Shown here: piece by piece, positions 9,205-18,032 of the stretch
Position numbering within the stretch: the first letter of the stretch is position 1
Layout: every line of letters begins with the position of its first letter
Origin: JBQCHF01 sp051954955
GTDB lineage: Bacteria > Actinomycetota > Actinomycetes > Motilibacterales > Motilibacteraceae
NCBI GenBank assembly: GCA_051954955.1
Contig: JBQCHF010000090.1
Coordinates: 27,607-91,606, forward strand
Length of the DNA stretch: 64,000 nucleotides
Reading direction: 5' to 3'
Notes under the pieces: model-generated
The model's database searches: none
What the model saw: the letters and a program-made list of their open reading frames with translations, nothing else
What the model was told of the DNA's origin: nothing
Made by a program: the position numbers and the translations under genes

Positions 9205-9528
9205 ATGCAGGTGAACGGGGGATTCCCGACGGCGGTCGACGTGCCGTCCGTCATGGCGGCGCTGTCCGAGCGCAGCCGCGCCGACATCGTGCGGCTGCTC
9301 GGGGAGCGGCACCGCTCCCAGCGCGGCCTGTCGCAGGAGCTGGGCATGTCCCAGCCGCTGATCTCCCACCACCTCAAGGTGCTCACGGAGGTGGGGCTCG
9401 TGGAATCGAGCCTGTGCGAGCGGATCAAGGTCTACCAGCTGCGCACGGACACCTTCGACGCCCTCGCGGCCCGGGTGGGGCTGCTGGCCGAGCGGGCGGC
9501 CGAGGTGGCCCGGCACCAGCCCTGCTGA
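9205..9528 (+). CDS. ArsR-family transcriptional regulator
   Basis: The product has 107 residues with an ArsR/SmtB winged helix: VMAALSERSRADIVRLLGERHRSQRGLSQELGMSQPLISHHLKVLTEVGLVESS, then the wing LCERIKVYQLR. The recognition helix (SQPLISHHLKVL) matches the family well. There is no ELCVCDL-type metal motif, but one Cys follows the recognition helix and one lies at the C-terminus (HQPC). A GGGAGG sequence lies about 9 nt before ATG 9205. It converges with the MMPL gene; a short hairpin (CAGGGC/GCCCTG) between the two may serve both. The ligand is unknown. Confidence 0.85.
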   Translation: MQVNGGFPTAVDVPSVMAALSERSRADIVRLLGERHRSQRGLSQELGMSQPLISHHLKVLTEVGLVESSLCERIKVYQLRTDTFDALAARVGLLAERAAEVARHQPC

Positions 9529-9594
9529 GCGCTCCTGTCAGCGCCCAGCAGGGCCGGCGACGCCCTGTCGGTGCCCGCTCGTCCGCCGGTCGGC

Positions 9595-11829
9595 TCAGCC
9601 GTGCACGAGATGCGGCAGCCGGTGCAGTGGCCGGGGCAGCCACCAGTTCCGCTCCCCCAGCAGCACCATCGCGGCGGGCAGCAGCACCGCCCGGACCAGC
9701 GTGGCGTCGATGACGATGGCCACCGCGAGGCCGACGCCGAGCTGCTTGAAGTCCAGCGGGGTGAGCGTGGCGAAGATGGCGAACACGGCCACCATCACCG
9801 CTGCCGCACTGGTCACCACACCCGCGGAGCCGGTGATGCCCTCGGCCACGGCGTCGCGGGTGCTGCGCCCCGCACCCACCGCCTCGCGGATCCGGCTGAC
9901 GATGAAGACGTGGTAGTCCATCGAGAGCCCGAAGAGGATGACGAACAGGAACAGCGGCAGCCAGGTCACCACCGCACCGTTGGACCGGAAGCCTAGGAAC
10001 CCTTCGGCCCACGTGCCCTGGAAGACCAGCGTCAGGACGCCGTAGGCGGCGCCGACCGACAGCAGGTTGAGCGCGGCGGCGGTGAGCGCCACGGTGAGCG
10101 AACGGAACGACAGGACCAGCACCGCCACGGTGAGCAGCAGCACGAAGCCGACCACGACCGGCATCCGGTCCTCGATGAGCGTGCGGAAGTCGGTGGTGCC
10201 GGCGGTCTCCCCGGTCACCCCCGCGGCCACGTCGGGCAGCTGCCCGAGGGTCGCCGGCACCAGGTCCGCGCGCAGCCGCTGCAAGGAGTCCACCGCGGCC
10301 GCCGACTCGGGCCCGTCCGGGATCGGCACCTGCACCATGGCGACGTCGCCGGCCACCGCGTACTGCACCCGCAGCGGGGCCTGCGCGGTCACCGCGAAGT
10401 GCGGGTCGCCGGCCACGCGCCGGTCCAGGTCGGCGACGGCGGCGTCGACGGCCTGCCGGTCCAGCCGTGACCCGTCGCGGGTCCACACCGCCACCGCGTG
10501 CGCCGCGCCCTGGTCCGGGAAGGCGGCCGTGAGCCGGTCGAGGGTGCGCAGCTCTGGCACCGAGCGCGGCAGGTCCTGGACGCCGGGGTTGGCCAGCGCC
10601 ATCCCGGTCGCCGGCAGCGCGAGCGCGACCAGGGCGAGCACCCCGGCGCCGAGCGCGAGGGCCGGTCGGGCCAGCACCGGGCGGAGCAGCGCGGGCCAGA
10701 CCCGGGCCCGGCCGTCGCGCGCCTGCAGGCGCCACAGCAGCGGCACCCGCGGCCGGTCCAGCCGCCGGCCGAGCAGCGCGAGCAGGGCGGGCAGCGCCAG
10801 CACCGAGCCGGCCACCGAGACCGCCACGACCAGGATCGTGCCGACCGCCAGCGAGGCGAACGTGGCCTCGCCGGCCAGGAACATGCCCGCCATGGCGATG
10901 ACGACGGTGACCCCGGAGACCACGACGGCGCGCCCGGACGTGGCCGCGGCCCGGGTGACGGCGTCGAGGGTGCCAGCCCCGCGGCGGCGCTCCTCCCGCT
11001 CCCGCCGCACGTAGAAGAGCGAGTAGTCCACGCCCACCGCCATGCCGACCAGCAGCACCACCGACGAGGTCACGTCGCTGGTCGGGACCAGGTAGGAGGC
11101 CAGGGTGGACAGGCCCATCGCCGCCATCACCGCGGACAGCGCGAGCAGCAGCGGGACGCCGGCCGCCAGCAGCGCACCGAACGCGACCACCAGGATCGCC
11201 AGCGAGACCGGCAGGGACAGCAGCTCGGCCTGGTGCAGGTCGTCGCCGTAGACACGGTCCAGCGCCGCGCCGAGGGTGGCGTCGCCGACCTGCTCCACGC
11301 GCAGGCCCGGCAGGGTCTTCGCCACCGCGTCCACCCTGGCGTGCAGGGCCCCAGCGACGGCGCGCGCCTGGGTGCTGCGCTCCTCGTCGCTGCCGGAGAC
11401 GGCCAGCTCGGCCTGCAGCAGCACCGACCGGCCGTCCGCGGAGGTGATCGGACCCTTCACCCCGGCCACCCCGGGCGTCGTGGCGACGGCCGACCGCACC
11501 GCCGCCACCTCGGGCGAGGCCGGGTCCAGCCGGACCCCCTCGCGCGCCTGCACGAGCACCTGCTCGGTGGGCAGCTGCCCGAAGTCCGAGCGCAGGATCG
11601 CGCGGCTGGCCGGCGCCGAGGTGCCCACCGAGGAGTCCGCGGCGGTGAGGCCGCGCCCGGGCAGGACCGCGCCGACGCCCACCGCCGCGGCCACGAACGC
11701 GAGCCACAGCGCCAGGGCCGTCCAGCGGTGGGTCGCGCTCCACCGAGCCACCGCGACGACGGAGCCGCGGTCCTGGGGTGGAGGCGACGGGGTCCCGGTG
11801 GCGGGTCTGGGGAGGGTGCTCGTGGTCAT
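9595..11829 (-). CDS. MMPL-family RND transporter
   Basis: The product has 744 residues with the MMPL layout: one N-terminal helix (WTALALWLAFVAAAVGVGAVL), a periplasmic-type loop with ADSSVGTSAPASRAIL, five to six helices including GMAVGVDYSLFYVRREREE, a second external loop, and a final helix bundle with FGLSMDYHVFIVSRIREA. The paired GxxVDYS and GLSMDYH segments hold the Asp-Tyr pairs used for proton coupling in MmpL/RND proteins. Actinobacterial members export lipids, siderophores or drugs; the cargo is not evident here. No MmpS partner is adjacent. The upstream 460 bp contains composite repeat copy A rather than a gene. Confidence 0.9.
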   Translation of the reverse strand: MTTSTLPRPATGTPSPPPQDRGSVVAVARWSATHRWTALALWLAFVAAAVGVGAVLPGRGLTAADSSVGTSAPASRAILRSDFGQLPTEQVLVQAREGVRLDPASPEVAAVRSAVATTPGVAGVKGPITSADGRSVLLQAELAVSGSDEERSTQARAVAGALHARVDAVAKTLPGLRVEQVGDATLGAALDRVYGDDLHQAELLSLPVSLAILVVAFGALLAAGVPLLLALSAVMAAMGLSTLASYLVPTSDVTSSVVLLVGMAVGVDYSLFYVRREREERRRGAGTLDAVTRAAATSGRAVVVSGVTVVIAMAGMFLAGEATFASLAVGTILVVAVSVAGSVLALPALLALLGRRLDRPRVPLLWRLQARDGRARVWPALLRPVLARPALALGAGVLALVALALPATGMALANPGVQDLPRSVPELRTLDRLTAAFPDQGAAHAVAVWTRDGSRLDRQAVDAAVADLDRRVAGDPHFAVTAQAPLRVQYAVAGDVAMVQVPIPDGPESAAAVDSLQRLRADLVPATLGQLPDVAAGVTGETAGTTDFRTLIEDRMPVVVGFVLLLTVAVLVLSFRSLTVALTAAALNLLSVGAAYGVLTLVFQGTWAEGFLGFRSNGAVVTWLPLFLFVILFGLSMDYHVFIVSRIREAVGAGRSTRDAVAEGITGSAGVVTSAAAVMVAVFAIFATLTPLDFKQLGVGLAVAIVIDATLVRAVLLPAAMVLLGERNWWLPRPLHRLPHLVHG

Positions 11830-12042
11830 CGCGGGCTCCGGGTCGCTGACGGTGTCTCAGGCGCACGTCGGTGCGCGCACTCAACCTGCCGGTGATCACG
11901 GTCGCTGCCATCGGGGACGGCCCCTGGTTCGACCCTGAGAGATCCCCCAGTGGTGAGGCGGCCCCGTCGTGGTCGAGACAACTGCGCTGATGACGGGGGC
12001 AGCCGGGCGCGGAGCGGGCCAGGCGGCCGGGTGCCGTCTCCA

Positions 12043-12096
12043 CGCATGGGTGTCGCACCCATAGGCATAGATGCATAGCGGGAGTCCACCCATGCG
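12043..12096. repeat. Intergenic hairpin repeat, copy A
   Basis: Outer arms CGCATGGGTG (12043-12052) and CACCCATGCG (12087-12096) pair perfectly. The right arm contains TAGCGGGAGTCCACCCATGC (12076-12095), identical base for base to 29311-29330 and 54971-54990. The left arm has diverged from the perfect form seen in copy C. Confidence 0.85.
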
Positions 12097-12165
12097 ACCG
12101 GTTGCGCACGGATCCTCCACCCACGGTCGTCCACCGGCAGCTGGACGTCACCCGCCCGGCTCCCC

Positions 12166-12188
12166 CGTCACCAGCGCCGTTGACCGTG
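12166..12188 (+). repeat. 23-bp invariant motif, copy A
   Basis: This 23-mer begins CGTCACCAGCGCC and ends GTTGACCGTG. It occurs unchanged at 55011-55033 and, inverted, at 29101-29123, each time beside the hairpin repeat. It lies about 70 bp from hairpin copy A. Confidence 0.85.
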
Positions 12189-12217
12189 TCGACGCAGGCC
12201 CGCACCCACCCGGCACA

Positions 12218-12267
12218 CGTGAGGGGAGCCCCGGCCCGCTACTTGGCGGGCCAGGGGTCCCCTCACG
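12218..12267. terminator. GTGAGGGG hairpin after copA
   Basis: Arms CGTGAGGGGA (12218-12227) and TCCCCTCACG (12258-12267) pair perfectly around an inner GGCCCGCT...GGCGGGCC stem. It starts 24 bp past the copA stop and probably ends its transcript. The same core occurs at 29176-29227 and, more loosely, at 44307-44357, so it is also a dispersed repeat. Confidence 0.6.
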
Positions 12268-12291
12268 CGACTCCTACGTGCCGTCGGAGGA

Positions 12292-14616
12292 TCACCCCTG
12301 CGGGGAGAACCGCCGTAGCCGCAGGCTGTTGCTCACCACGAACACCGAGCTGAACGCCATCGCGGCGCCGGCGAGCATCGGGTTGAGCAGGCCGAAGGCG
12401 GCCAGCGGCAGGGCGGCCACGTTGTAGGCGAACGCCCAGAACAGGTTGCCCTTGATGGTGCCGAGGGTTCGCCGGGACAGGCGGATGGCGTCGACGGCCG
12501 AGCGCAGGTCGCCGCGGACCAGGGTGAGATCGCTGGCCTCGATGGCGACGTCGGTGCCGGTGCCCATGGCCAGGCCGAGGTCGGCCTGCGCGAGCGCAGC
12601 GGCGTCGTTGACGCCGTCGCCGACCATCGCCACCACGGCGCCCCCGGACTGCAGCCGCTGGACGACGTCGACCTTGTCCGCGGGCAGGACCTCGGCGATG
12701 ACGTCCTGCTCGGCGATGCCGACCCGACGGGCGACCGCGCGGGCGGCGGCGGTGTTGTCGCCGGTGAGCAGGACCGGACGCAGCCCGAGCCCGCGCAGCT
12801 CGCGCACCGCCTGCTCGCTGGTCGGCTTCACCGTGTCGGCGACGACCAGCAGGGCGCGCGCCGCGCCGTCCCAGCCGACCGCCACCACGGTGGCGCCCTC
12901 GGCCTCGGCCGCCTCCTGCGCCGCGACGAGTGCGGGCGGCAGCGGCTGGGACCACTCCTCCAGCAGCCGGCGCCGGCCGACCAGCACCGCGTGCGAGGAG
13001 CCGTCCGCCTCGGCCACGACGCCCTGCACGCCCAGCCCTTCCAGGGCGGCGAAGTCGTCGACCGCGGGCAGCTCGCCCACCTCGGCCCGCGCGGTGGCGG
13101 TGATGGCCGCCGCGATCGGGTGCTCGGAGGCGTGCTCGAGCGCGCCGGCCAGCCGGAGCACCTCGGCGCGGTCCGCGCCGTCGGCGAGCACGACATCGAC
13201 CAGGGACATCCGGCCGCTGGTGACCGTGCCGGTCTTGTCCAGCACGATCGTGTCGACCCGGCGGGTGGACTCGAGCACCTCGGGGCCCTTGATGAGGATC
13301 CCGAGCTGCGCCCCGCGGCCGGTGCCGACCAGCAGCGCCGTCGGCGTGGCCAGGCCCAGCGCGCACGGGCAGGCGATGATCAGCACGGCCACTGCGGCGG
13401 TGAAGGCCACCTCCGGGCTCGCGCCGCTGAGCAGCCAGCCGGCCAGCGTGAGCAGCGAGAGCCCGATGACGACCGGCACGAACACCGCCGACACCCGGTC
13501 GGCCAGCCGCTGCACGGGGGCCTTGCCGTTCTGCGCGTCCTCCACCAGCCGCGCCATCTGCGCCAGCTGGGTGTCCGAACCCACCCGGGTGGCGCGCACG
13601 ACCAGCCGGCCGCCGGCGTTCACGGTGGCGCCGACGACGGCGTCACCCACGCCCACCTCCACCGGCAGCGACTCGCCGGTGAGCATCGAGGCGTCGACGG
13701 CGGACGTGCCGGCCACCACGACGCCGTCGGTGGCGATCTTCTCGCCCGGCCGCACGACGAACCGGTCGCCGACCGCGAGCTGCTCGACCGGCACCCGCAC
13801 CTCGACCTCGCCGGCCGAGCCATCCGAGCCGCCCCCGCGCAGGACGCCGACGTCCTTGGCGCCGAGCTCGAGCAACGCTCGCAGCGCGGCCCCCGAGCGA
13901 CGCTTGGCGCGCGCCTCGAAGTAGCGCCCGGCCAGGATGAACACGGTCACCCCGGACGCGACCTCGAGGTAGATCTCGTTCGCGCCGGACCCCTGCGAAG
14001 GCACCAGGGTGAACGGCATCCGCATGCCGTTCTCACCGGCGTCGCCGATGAACAGCGCGTAGAGCGACCAGCCGAAGGCCGCGAGCACCCCGAGGGAGAT
14101 GAGGGTGTCCATGGTGGCCGCGCCGTGGCGCAGGTTGGTCCACGCGGCGCGGTGGAACGGCAGGGCGCCCCACGTGACGACCGGTGCGGCCAGGGTGAGC
14201 GAGAGCCACTGCCAGTTGCGGAACTGCAGCGCGGGGATCATGGCGAGCAGCACCACCGGCACGGCCAGCACCAGGCTGGTCAGCAGCCGGGTGCGCAGCG
14301 CCGAGGCCTCGTCGGGCTCGGCGACGGCAACCTCCCCCTCGGCGACCGGCGCCACCGGGGGCTTGGGCAGCTCGGCGGTGTAGCCGGTGGCCTCCACGGT
14401 GGCGACGAGCGCCTGCGGGGTGACGTCGCCGGAGAAGGTGACCTTCGCCTTCTCGGTGGCGTAGTTCACCGTGGCGACCACGCCGTCCATCCGGTTGAGC
14501 TTCTTCTCGATCCGCGCCGCGCAGGAGGCGCAGGTCATGCCACCGATGGCGAGCTCGAGGGTGTTCTGCTCCGGCGCGTCGGCGGCGGTGGCGCCGAGCG
14601 GGGTGCTGGTGGACAT
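12292..14616 (-). CDS. copA: Copper-exporting P1B-type ATPase CopA
   Basis: The product has 774 residues. One N-terminal heavy-metal domain carries GGMTCASC (Cys29, Cys32). Two membrane helices precede the actuator region (MLTGESLPVEVGVGDAV). The metal-site helix reads IACPCALGLATP (CPC near 413), the phosphorylation site is VLDKTGTVTSGR (Asp near 458) and the ATP-domain hinge is MVGDGVNDAAALAQ (near 662). CPC with these motifs marks a Cu(I) exporter (P1B-1). It is the last gene of csoR-copZ-copA, 65 bp after copZ. The family is normally induced when CsoR binds Cu(I). Confidence 0.96.
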   Translation of the reverse strand: MSTSTPLGATAADAPEQNTLELAIGGMTCASCAARIEKKLNRMDGVVATVNYATEKAKVTFSGDVTPQALVATVEATGYTAELPKPPVAPVAEGEVAVAEPDEASALRTRLLTSLVLAVPVVLLAMIPALQFRNWQWLSLTLAAPVVTWGALPFHRAAWTNLRHGAATMDTLISLGVLAAFGWSLYALFIGDAGENGMRMPFTLVPSQGSGANEIYLEVASGVTVFILAGRYFEARAKRRSGAALRALLELGAKDVGVLRGGGSDGSAGEVEVRVPVEQLAVGDRFVVRPGEKIATDGVVVAGTSAVDASMLTGESLPVEVGVGDAVVGATVNAGGRLVVRATRVGSDTQLAQMARLVEDAQNGKAPVQRLADRVSAVFVPVVIGLSLLTLAGWLLSGASPEVAFTAAVAVLIIACPCALGLATPTALLVGTGRGAQLGILIKGPEVLESTRRVDTIVLDKTGTVTSGRMSLVDVVLADGADRAEVLRLAGALEHASEHPIAAAITATARAEVGELPAVDDFAALEGLGVQGVVAEADGSSHAVLVGRRRLLEEWSQPLPPALVAAQEAAEAEGATVVAVGWDGAARALLVVADTVKPTSEQAVRELRGLGLRPVLLTGDNTAAARAVARRVGIAEQDVIAEVLPADKVDVVQRLQSGGAVVAMVGDGVNDAAALAQADLGLAMGTGTDVAIEASDLTLVRGDLRSAVDAIRLSRRTLGTIKGNLFWAFAYNVAALPLAAFGLLNPMLAGAAMAFSSVFVVSNSLRLRRFSPQG

Positions 14617-14681
14617 GAGGGCCTCCTCCCGGTGCTTCCGGGATCGATCGTGGATGGTGCGGCGGCGGACCGCCGCGGATG

Positions 14682-14900
14682 TCAGCCGACGAGCTCGTAC
14701 CCGGCCTCGTCGACGGCCTCGCGCACCTGCGTCTCGTCCAGAGGGGTCTCGCTGGCCACGTGGACGTCGGAGGTGCCGCCGGCCACCAGGTCGATGGTGA
14801 CGCCGGTGACGCCCGGCAGCTTGCCGACCTCCTCGGTCACCGCGTTGACGCAGTGGCCGCAGGTCATCCCGCTGACGCGGTAGGTGGTGCTGGTGCTCAT
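14682..14900 (-). CDS. copZ: Copper chaperone CopZ (heavy-metal-associated domain)
   Basis: The product has 72 residues and is a single ferredoxin-like HMA domain. The metal motif is SGMTCGHCVNAV (Cys14 and Cys17), followed by VTEEVGKLPGVTGVTIDLVAGGTSDVHV and the closing EAGYELVG. This length and motif are typical of CopZ, which binds Cu(I) and hands it to the HMA domain of CopA. The start ATG 14900 has AAGGGAAACC upstream. It lies between csoR and copA on one strand. Confidence 0.93.
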   Translation of the reverse strand: MSTSTTYRVSGMTCGHCVNAVTEEVGKLPGVTGVTIDLVAGGTSDVHVASETPLDETQVREAVDEAGYELVG

Positions 14901-14989
14901 GGTCGGTTTCCCTTCGTGCTGATCTCTGGGTGGCTGATCTGTCGTGGGACTGCGATGGGCGAGCTGCCCGATGGAGGCGGCGACCCCGG

Positions 14990-15331
14990 TCAGCTGCGGA
15001 CCAGGCGGGCGATGGCCTCGGAGGCCTCGCGCACCTTCTCCTCCGCCTCGGTCCCGCCGCTCTGCAGCGCCTGGGCCACGCAGTGGTTCAGGTGCTCCTC
15101 GAGCAGCTCGAGGGAGAACGCTTGCAGCGCCTTGGTGGCCGCGGAGACCTGGGTGAGGACGTCGATGCAGTACTTGTCCTCCTCCACCATCCGCTGCAGG
15201 CCGCGGACCTGCCCCTCCACGCGGCGCAGCCGCTTGAGGTGGCTGTCCTTGCGCGGGGTGTAGCCGCGCACCTCGTGGTGGGCGGCCTCGCCGCTGTGCC
15301 CTTCGACCTGCTCGTCGACCTTCCGCGGCAT
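14990..15331 (-). CDS. csoR: Copper-sensing repressor CsoR
   Basis: The product has 113 residues from ATG 15331 (an alternative GTG lies 9 nt upstream). It is all helix, with the CsoR core HLKRLRRVEGQVRGLQRMVEEDKYCIDVLTQ. The Cu(I) ligands are Cys55, His80 and Cys84 (KYCID..., EEHLNHCV), the same C-x24-H-x3-C spacing as in M. tuberculosis CsoR. The metal-free tetramer represses, and Cu(I) releases it. Two pseudo-palindromic boxes at 15351-15398 just upstream fit autoregulation of csoR-copZ-copA. The His-rich N-terminal tail (GHSGEAAHHE) is a small extra. Confidence 0.93.
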   Translation of the reverse strand: MPRKVDEQVEGHSGEAAHHEVRGYTPRKDSHLKRLRRVEGQVRGLQRMVEEDKYCIDVLTQVSAATKALQAFSLELLEEHLNHCVAQALQSGGTEAEEKVREASEAIARLVRS

Positions 15332-15350
15332 CGTCCCCACACCTTCCTCG

Positions 15351-15398
15351 TACCACCGGGGGGTATCCCAGCGGGCAGAACGCTACCCCCTCCCGGTA
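15351..15398 (-). promoter_or_regulatory. Two CsoR-type operator boxes upstream of csoR
   Basis: TACCACCGGGGGGTA (15351-15365) and TACCCCCTCCCGGTA (15384-15398) both match the TACCC...GGGTA pseudo-palindrome typical of CsoR sites. Their centres are 33 bp apart, about three helical turns, so tetramers would sit on the same DNA face. The nearer box begins 20 bp before the csoR ATG. Confidence 0.75.
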
Positions 15399-15423
15399 TG
15401 TTCCGCCACCCCCGGAAGGCCTG

Positions 15424-15780
15424 TCAGCCGTCCTCCCCGCCGGCGGTGCGCAGGTCGTAGACGGCGGTGTCCAGCCGCTGCTCGGCCTCCTGCGCCACCC
15501 GCACCGCGTCGTCCCACGCGTCCGAGCGCACGGCGGTGCGCCGGGCGGCGGAGACCGCGCCGGCCCAGGCGGCGGTGTCGACAGCCGGCGGCCGCTTGGC
15601 CTTGGAAGCGAGGACCCGCTGCAGGGCCCGGCACTCGGCGGCCACCGGCGCCAGGTCTGCCGCCTCGCGGCAGCCCAGCTCCAGCTCCCGCAGCGCGTCG
15701 GCGAACCCGGACCTCGCCAGTGCCACCTGCTCCCGCTGCGCCGAGAGGTCTTCCTTGTCCGAGCCGAAGGGGGCACCCAT
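15424..15780 (-). CDS. Small hypothetical protein, helical
   Basis: The product has 118 residues from ATG 15780, chosen because GGTGGAG precedes it. It appears soluble and helical with charged, Ala-rich repeats (REQVALARSGFADALRELELGCREAADLAPVAAECRALQ, then ARRTAVRSDAWDDAVRVAQEAEQRLDTAVYDL). There are two Cys. The heptad-like spacing suggests a coiled coil or small helical bundle. No family was recognised. An 8-bp-arm palindrome (15806-15824) lies 26 bp before the start and may be an operator. Confidence 0.55.
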   Translation of the reverse strand: MGAPFGSDKEDLSAQREQVALARSGFADALRELELGCREAADLAPVAAECRALQRVLASKAKRPPAVDTAAWAGAVSAARRTAVRSDAWDDAVRVAQEAEQRLDTAVYDLRTAGGEDG

Positions 15781-15805
15781 CTCCACCGTCAGACCTCCAC
15801 ATGCT

Positions 15806-15824
15806 CTCCTACGAAACGTAGGAG
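15806..15824. promoter_or_regulatory. Perfect palindrome, possible operator
   Basis: CTCCTACG-AAA-CGTAGGAG is a perfect 8-bp dyad just upstream of the small helical gene. The same core (CTACG-ATA-CGTAG) occurs at 50505-50517. Form and position fit a repressor site; no binding protein can be assigned. Confidence 0.45.
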
Positions 15825-15943
15825 CATTGTCCCATCCCGGAACGGTCGTGCCCGGACAGGCAGCGGCTCGCCGGCCGAGGATGATGCACACCTCGGCCGG
15901 CGAGCACGATGACGCTTGCTGGGACGTCGTCCGGTCCGTCCGG

Positions 15944-16687
15944 TCAGCCGGCGCGGACCTCCGCCACGTCCGCGCGAGCGGCTGCCAGCGGCGAGGGGAT
16001 CGTGAGCGCCTGCGGGGCCGTCAGCAGCGACCGTGCCGCCGGCAGGAAGGCCGCCAGCGCGGCCACCACGCCCACCACGCCGGCGAGCACACTGCTCGCG
16101 CTCCCACTGGCCACGAACACCACCGCCGCGACGACGGCCCACACCGGCACCCGTCGCGCGCGCCGGAGCCCGACGAAGAGCACGATCGGGCCGATCACCA
16201 TGCCCACCATGAACAGCACGATGAGCACGACGAGCATCGGGTAGGCCTCGGAGGCGCCGTCGATGGCGGTGATGTCGGCCGCGGACGCGCCGGCGCGACC
16301 GAACAGCGCGTAGGGCGAGTAGAAGGCGACCGCGTGGCCGACCGAGGCCAGCGCGCCGGCGGCCATCATCAGCCCGCCCGCGATGGTGGCGCGGGCGCCT
16401 CGGCCGCGGGCCGCGGCGACGAGCGCGGTCAGGCCGGGAAACAGGCAGAAGGCGGCGGCCACGCTGAGCAGCCCGGCGGCCAGCCAGGCACCCGCGTGCG
16501 CCGCGACCGCCGCGGTGACATCCGTGGCCGAGGGCGTCCCGCCCGGCACGACCAGCCGCCGGAGCAGGTCGCCGACGGTGAACAGCAGCGCGCCGGCGAT
16601 GAGGCAGCCGGCGGCGAGGCGGGGATGCTGGGGCACCTGCGGCTGCGGCTGCCGAGACAGGTGCGGGGTGGTTGCGGAGTTCGTCAT
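15944..16687 (-). CDS. Polytopic membrane protein of unknown function
   Basis: The product has 247 residues from ATG 16687. After a Pro/Gln-rich N-terminus (SRQPQPQVPQHPRL) come about six transmembrane helices, among them LAAGCLIAGALLFTVGDLL, WLAAGLLSVAAAFCLFPGLTALV, MLVVLIVLFMVGMVIGPIVLFVGL and VWAVVAAVVFVASGSASSVLAGVV. An acidic external loop sits between helices. It resembles the many unassigned actinobacterial six-helix proteins (DUF4386-like) and no catalytic or transport motif is visible. It diverges from the histidine kinase gene at 16819. Confidence 0.6.
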   Translation of the reverse strand: MTNSATTPHLSRQPQPQVPQHPRLAAGCLIAGALLFTVGDLLRRLVVPGGTPSATDVTAAVAAHAGAWLAAGLLSVAAAFCLFPGLTALVAAARGRGARATIAGGLMMAAGALASVGHAVAFYSPYALFGRAGASAADITAIDGASEAYPMLVVLIVLFMVGMVIGPIVLFVGLRRARRVPVWAVVAAVVFVASGSASSVLAGVVGVVAALAAFLPAARSLLTAPQALTIPSPLAAARADVAEVRAG

Positions 16688-16805
16688 GCCGGCACCCTGC
16701 GCGTCGGGCCGACCCTGGCACATCGCCCGCTGTCCCGAACCCGGTCACCCGCGCGGGGGACCTCGTTCCCCCGCGAAGACGATCCGTCGACGTCCGGTGC
16801 CGCCC

Positions 16806-16811
16806 TAGCAT
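16806..16811 (+). promoter_or_regulatory. -10 box of a probably leaderless histidine kinase mRNA
   Basis: TAGCAT lies 7 nt before ATG 16819 with no Shine-Dalgarno between. This is the spacing expected when transcription starts at the start codon itself. Confidence 0.5.
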
Positions 16812-16818
16812 CCCCGGC

Positions 16819-18015
16819 ATGCCCCGCCTCCTGCTGCCGCGCACGCCCGGCCGGCTCCCGCTCGCCGACAGCCGGATCACGGACGCGGCGCTGGCGGCGG
16901 CCCTCGCGGTGCTGGCCGCCGGCGGCCTGCTCAGCGGGCAGGTCCAGGAGCGCCCCCTGGCCCTCACCCTGCCGATCGCGCTGGTCAGCACCCTGGTGCT
17001 CGCCGTGCGCAGCAGGTTCCCGGTGGCCGTGACCGCGGTGGTGAGCGTGTTGGCCGTCGTCCAAGCGCTGGCCAGCGGAAGCTCCTCACGGACCCTCTGG
17101 TCGCTGGTGGCGTTCCTCGTCGTCGCCTACACGGTGGCGGCCGAGCGGGACGAGGGCCGGGCGCTGCTCGGCCTCGGCCTGGTGCTGGGCGGCCAGTTCC
17201 TCTGCGAGTGGCTCGACGGCACCACCGACTACCCCTTCGACGCGCTGGTGTTCGGCGGGGTCTGGCTGTTCGGCCGCGGGACGCGGTCCTGGCGGCGACA
17301 GGCGGTGCACGCCGAGCAGCACCGGCACGACCTGGCCCGGATCGCGGTGGCGGAGGAGCGCACGCGGATCGCCCGCGACCTGCACGACGTCGTCGCGCAC
17401 AGCCTCAGCGTGATCGCCGTGCAGGCCGACGCGGCCGAGGCAGGACTCGCCCGCGACCCCGGTCTGGCCGGCGCCCCGCTGCGGGCCATCCGCGACAGCG
17501 CCCGGGACGCGCTGGTGGACATGCGCCAGCTGCTGCACGTGCTGCGCGCGGACGCCGACCTGGACCGCGCCGAGGAGCTCGCGCCCTCGCGCGGGCTCGC
17601 GGACCTGCCTCTGCTGGTCGACCGGATGCGCGGCTCGGGGCTGCCGGTGCAGGCCGACCTCCGGGTCGGCGCGGAGCTGTCCGCCGGGCTGGAGCTGGCC
17701 GCCTTCCGGATCGCTCAGGAGGGGCTGACCAACGTGCGCAAGCACGCCGGCGACGTGCCCACCCGGCTGCTGGTGGCCGTCGACGACGGCGAGCTGCGGG
17801 TGGAGGTGCACAACGAGGCCGCAGCCGTCCCGCAGCAGGCGAGGGCGCTCTCGGAGGGGCTGTCCACCGGTCACGGACTGGTCGGCACCCGGGAGCGGGT
17901 GCAGGCCGCCGGCGGCACGTTGGAGGCGGGGCCGACGCCGACGGGCGGCTTCGGGCTGGTGGCCCGCCTCCCGCTCCCCACGAGCCTCACCCTCACCGCT
18001 GGAGCGCGGCCCTGA
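16819..18015 (+). CDS. Two-component sensor histidine kinase (NarL-system type)
   Basis: The product has 398 residues. Four to five N-terminal membrane helices (ALAAALAVLAAGGLLSG, LALTLPIALVSTLVLAV and others) are followed by the HisKA_3 phosphoacceptor region RTRIARDLHDVVAHSLSVIAVQADAAE (His near 188). A degenerate HATPase domain has AAFRIAQEGLTNVRKHAG and GHGLVGTRERVQAAGGTLE. This is the common actinobacterial NarX/DesK-like layout with no large sensor domain, so the signal is probably membrane-related. The response regulator gene follows directly, making the pair an operon. Confidence 0.92.
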   Translation: MPRLLLPRTPGRLPLADSRITDAALAAALAVLAAGGLLSGQVQERPLALTLPIALVSTLVLAVRSRFPVAVTAVVSVLAVVQALASGSSSRTLWSLVAFLVVAYTVAAERDEGRALLGLGLVLGGQFLCEWLDGTTDYPFDALVFGGVWLFGRGTRSWRRQAVHAEQHRHDLARIAVAEERTRIARDLHDVVAHSLSVIAVQADAAEAGLARDPGLAGAPLRAIRDSARDALVDMRQLLHVLRADADLDRAEELAPSRGLADLPLLVDRMRGSGLPVQADLRVGAELSAGLELAAFRIAQEGLTNVRKHAGDVPTRLLVAVDDGELRVEVHNEAAAVPQQARALSEGLSTGHGLVGTRERVQAAGGTLEAGPTPTGGFGLVARLPLPTSLTLTAGARP

Positions 18016-18032
18016 GCACCCCGCCGCTCACC

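Larger units (their letters stand above)
11830..12291. other. Intergenic stretch holding composite repeat copy A
   Basis: No gene is seen between the starts and stops of the MMPL and copA genes. The stretch holds a hairpin with the shared 20-bp arm, the shared 23-bp motif and a GTGAGGGG hairpin just beyond the copA stop. The MMPL promoter should lie at 11830-11950, but no clear element was found. Confidence 0.6.

Noticed and set aside
11830..12290. Coding frames through repeat copy A
   Set aside because: They consist of hairpin arms and have no start site or conserved pattern.
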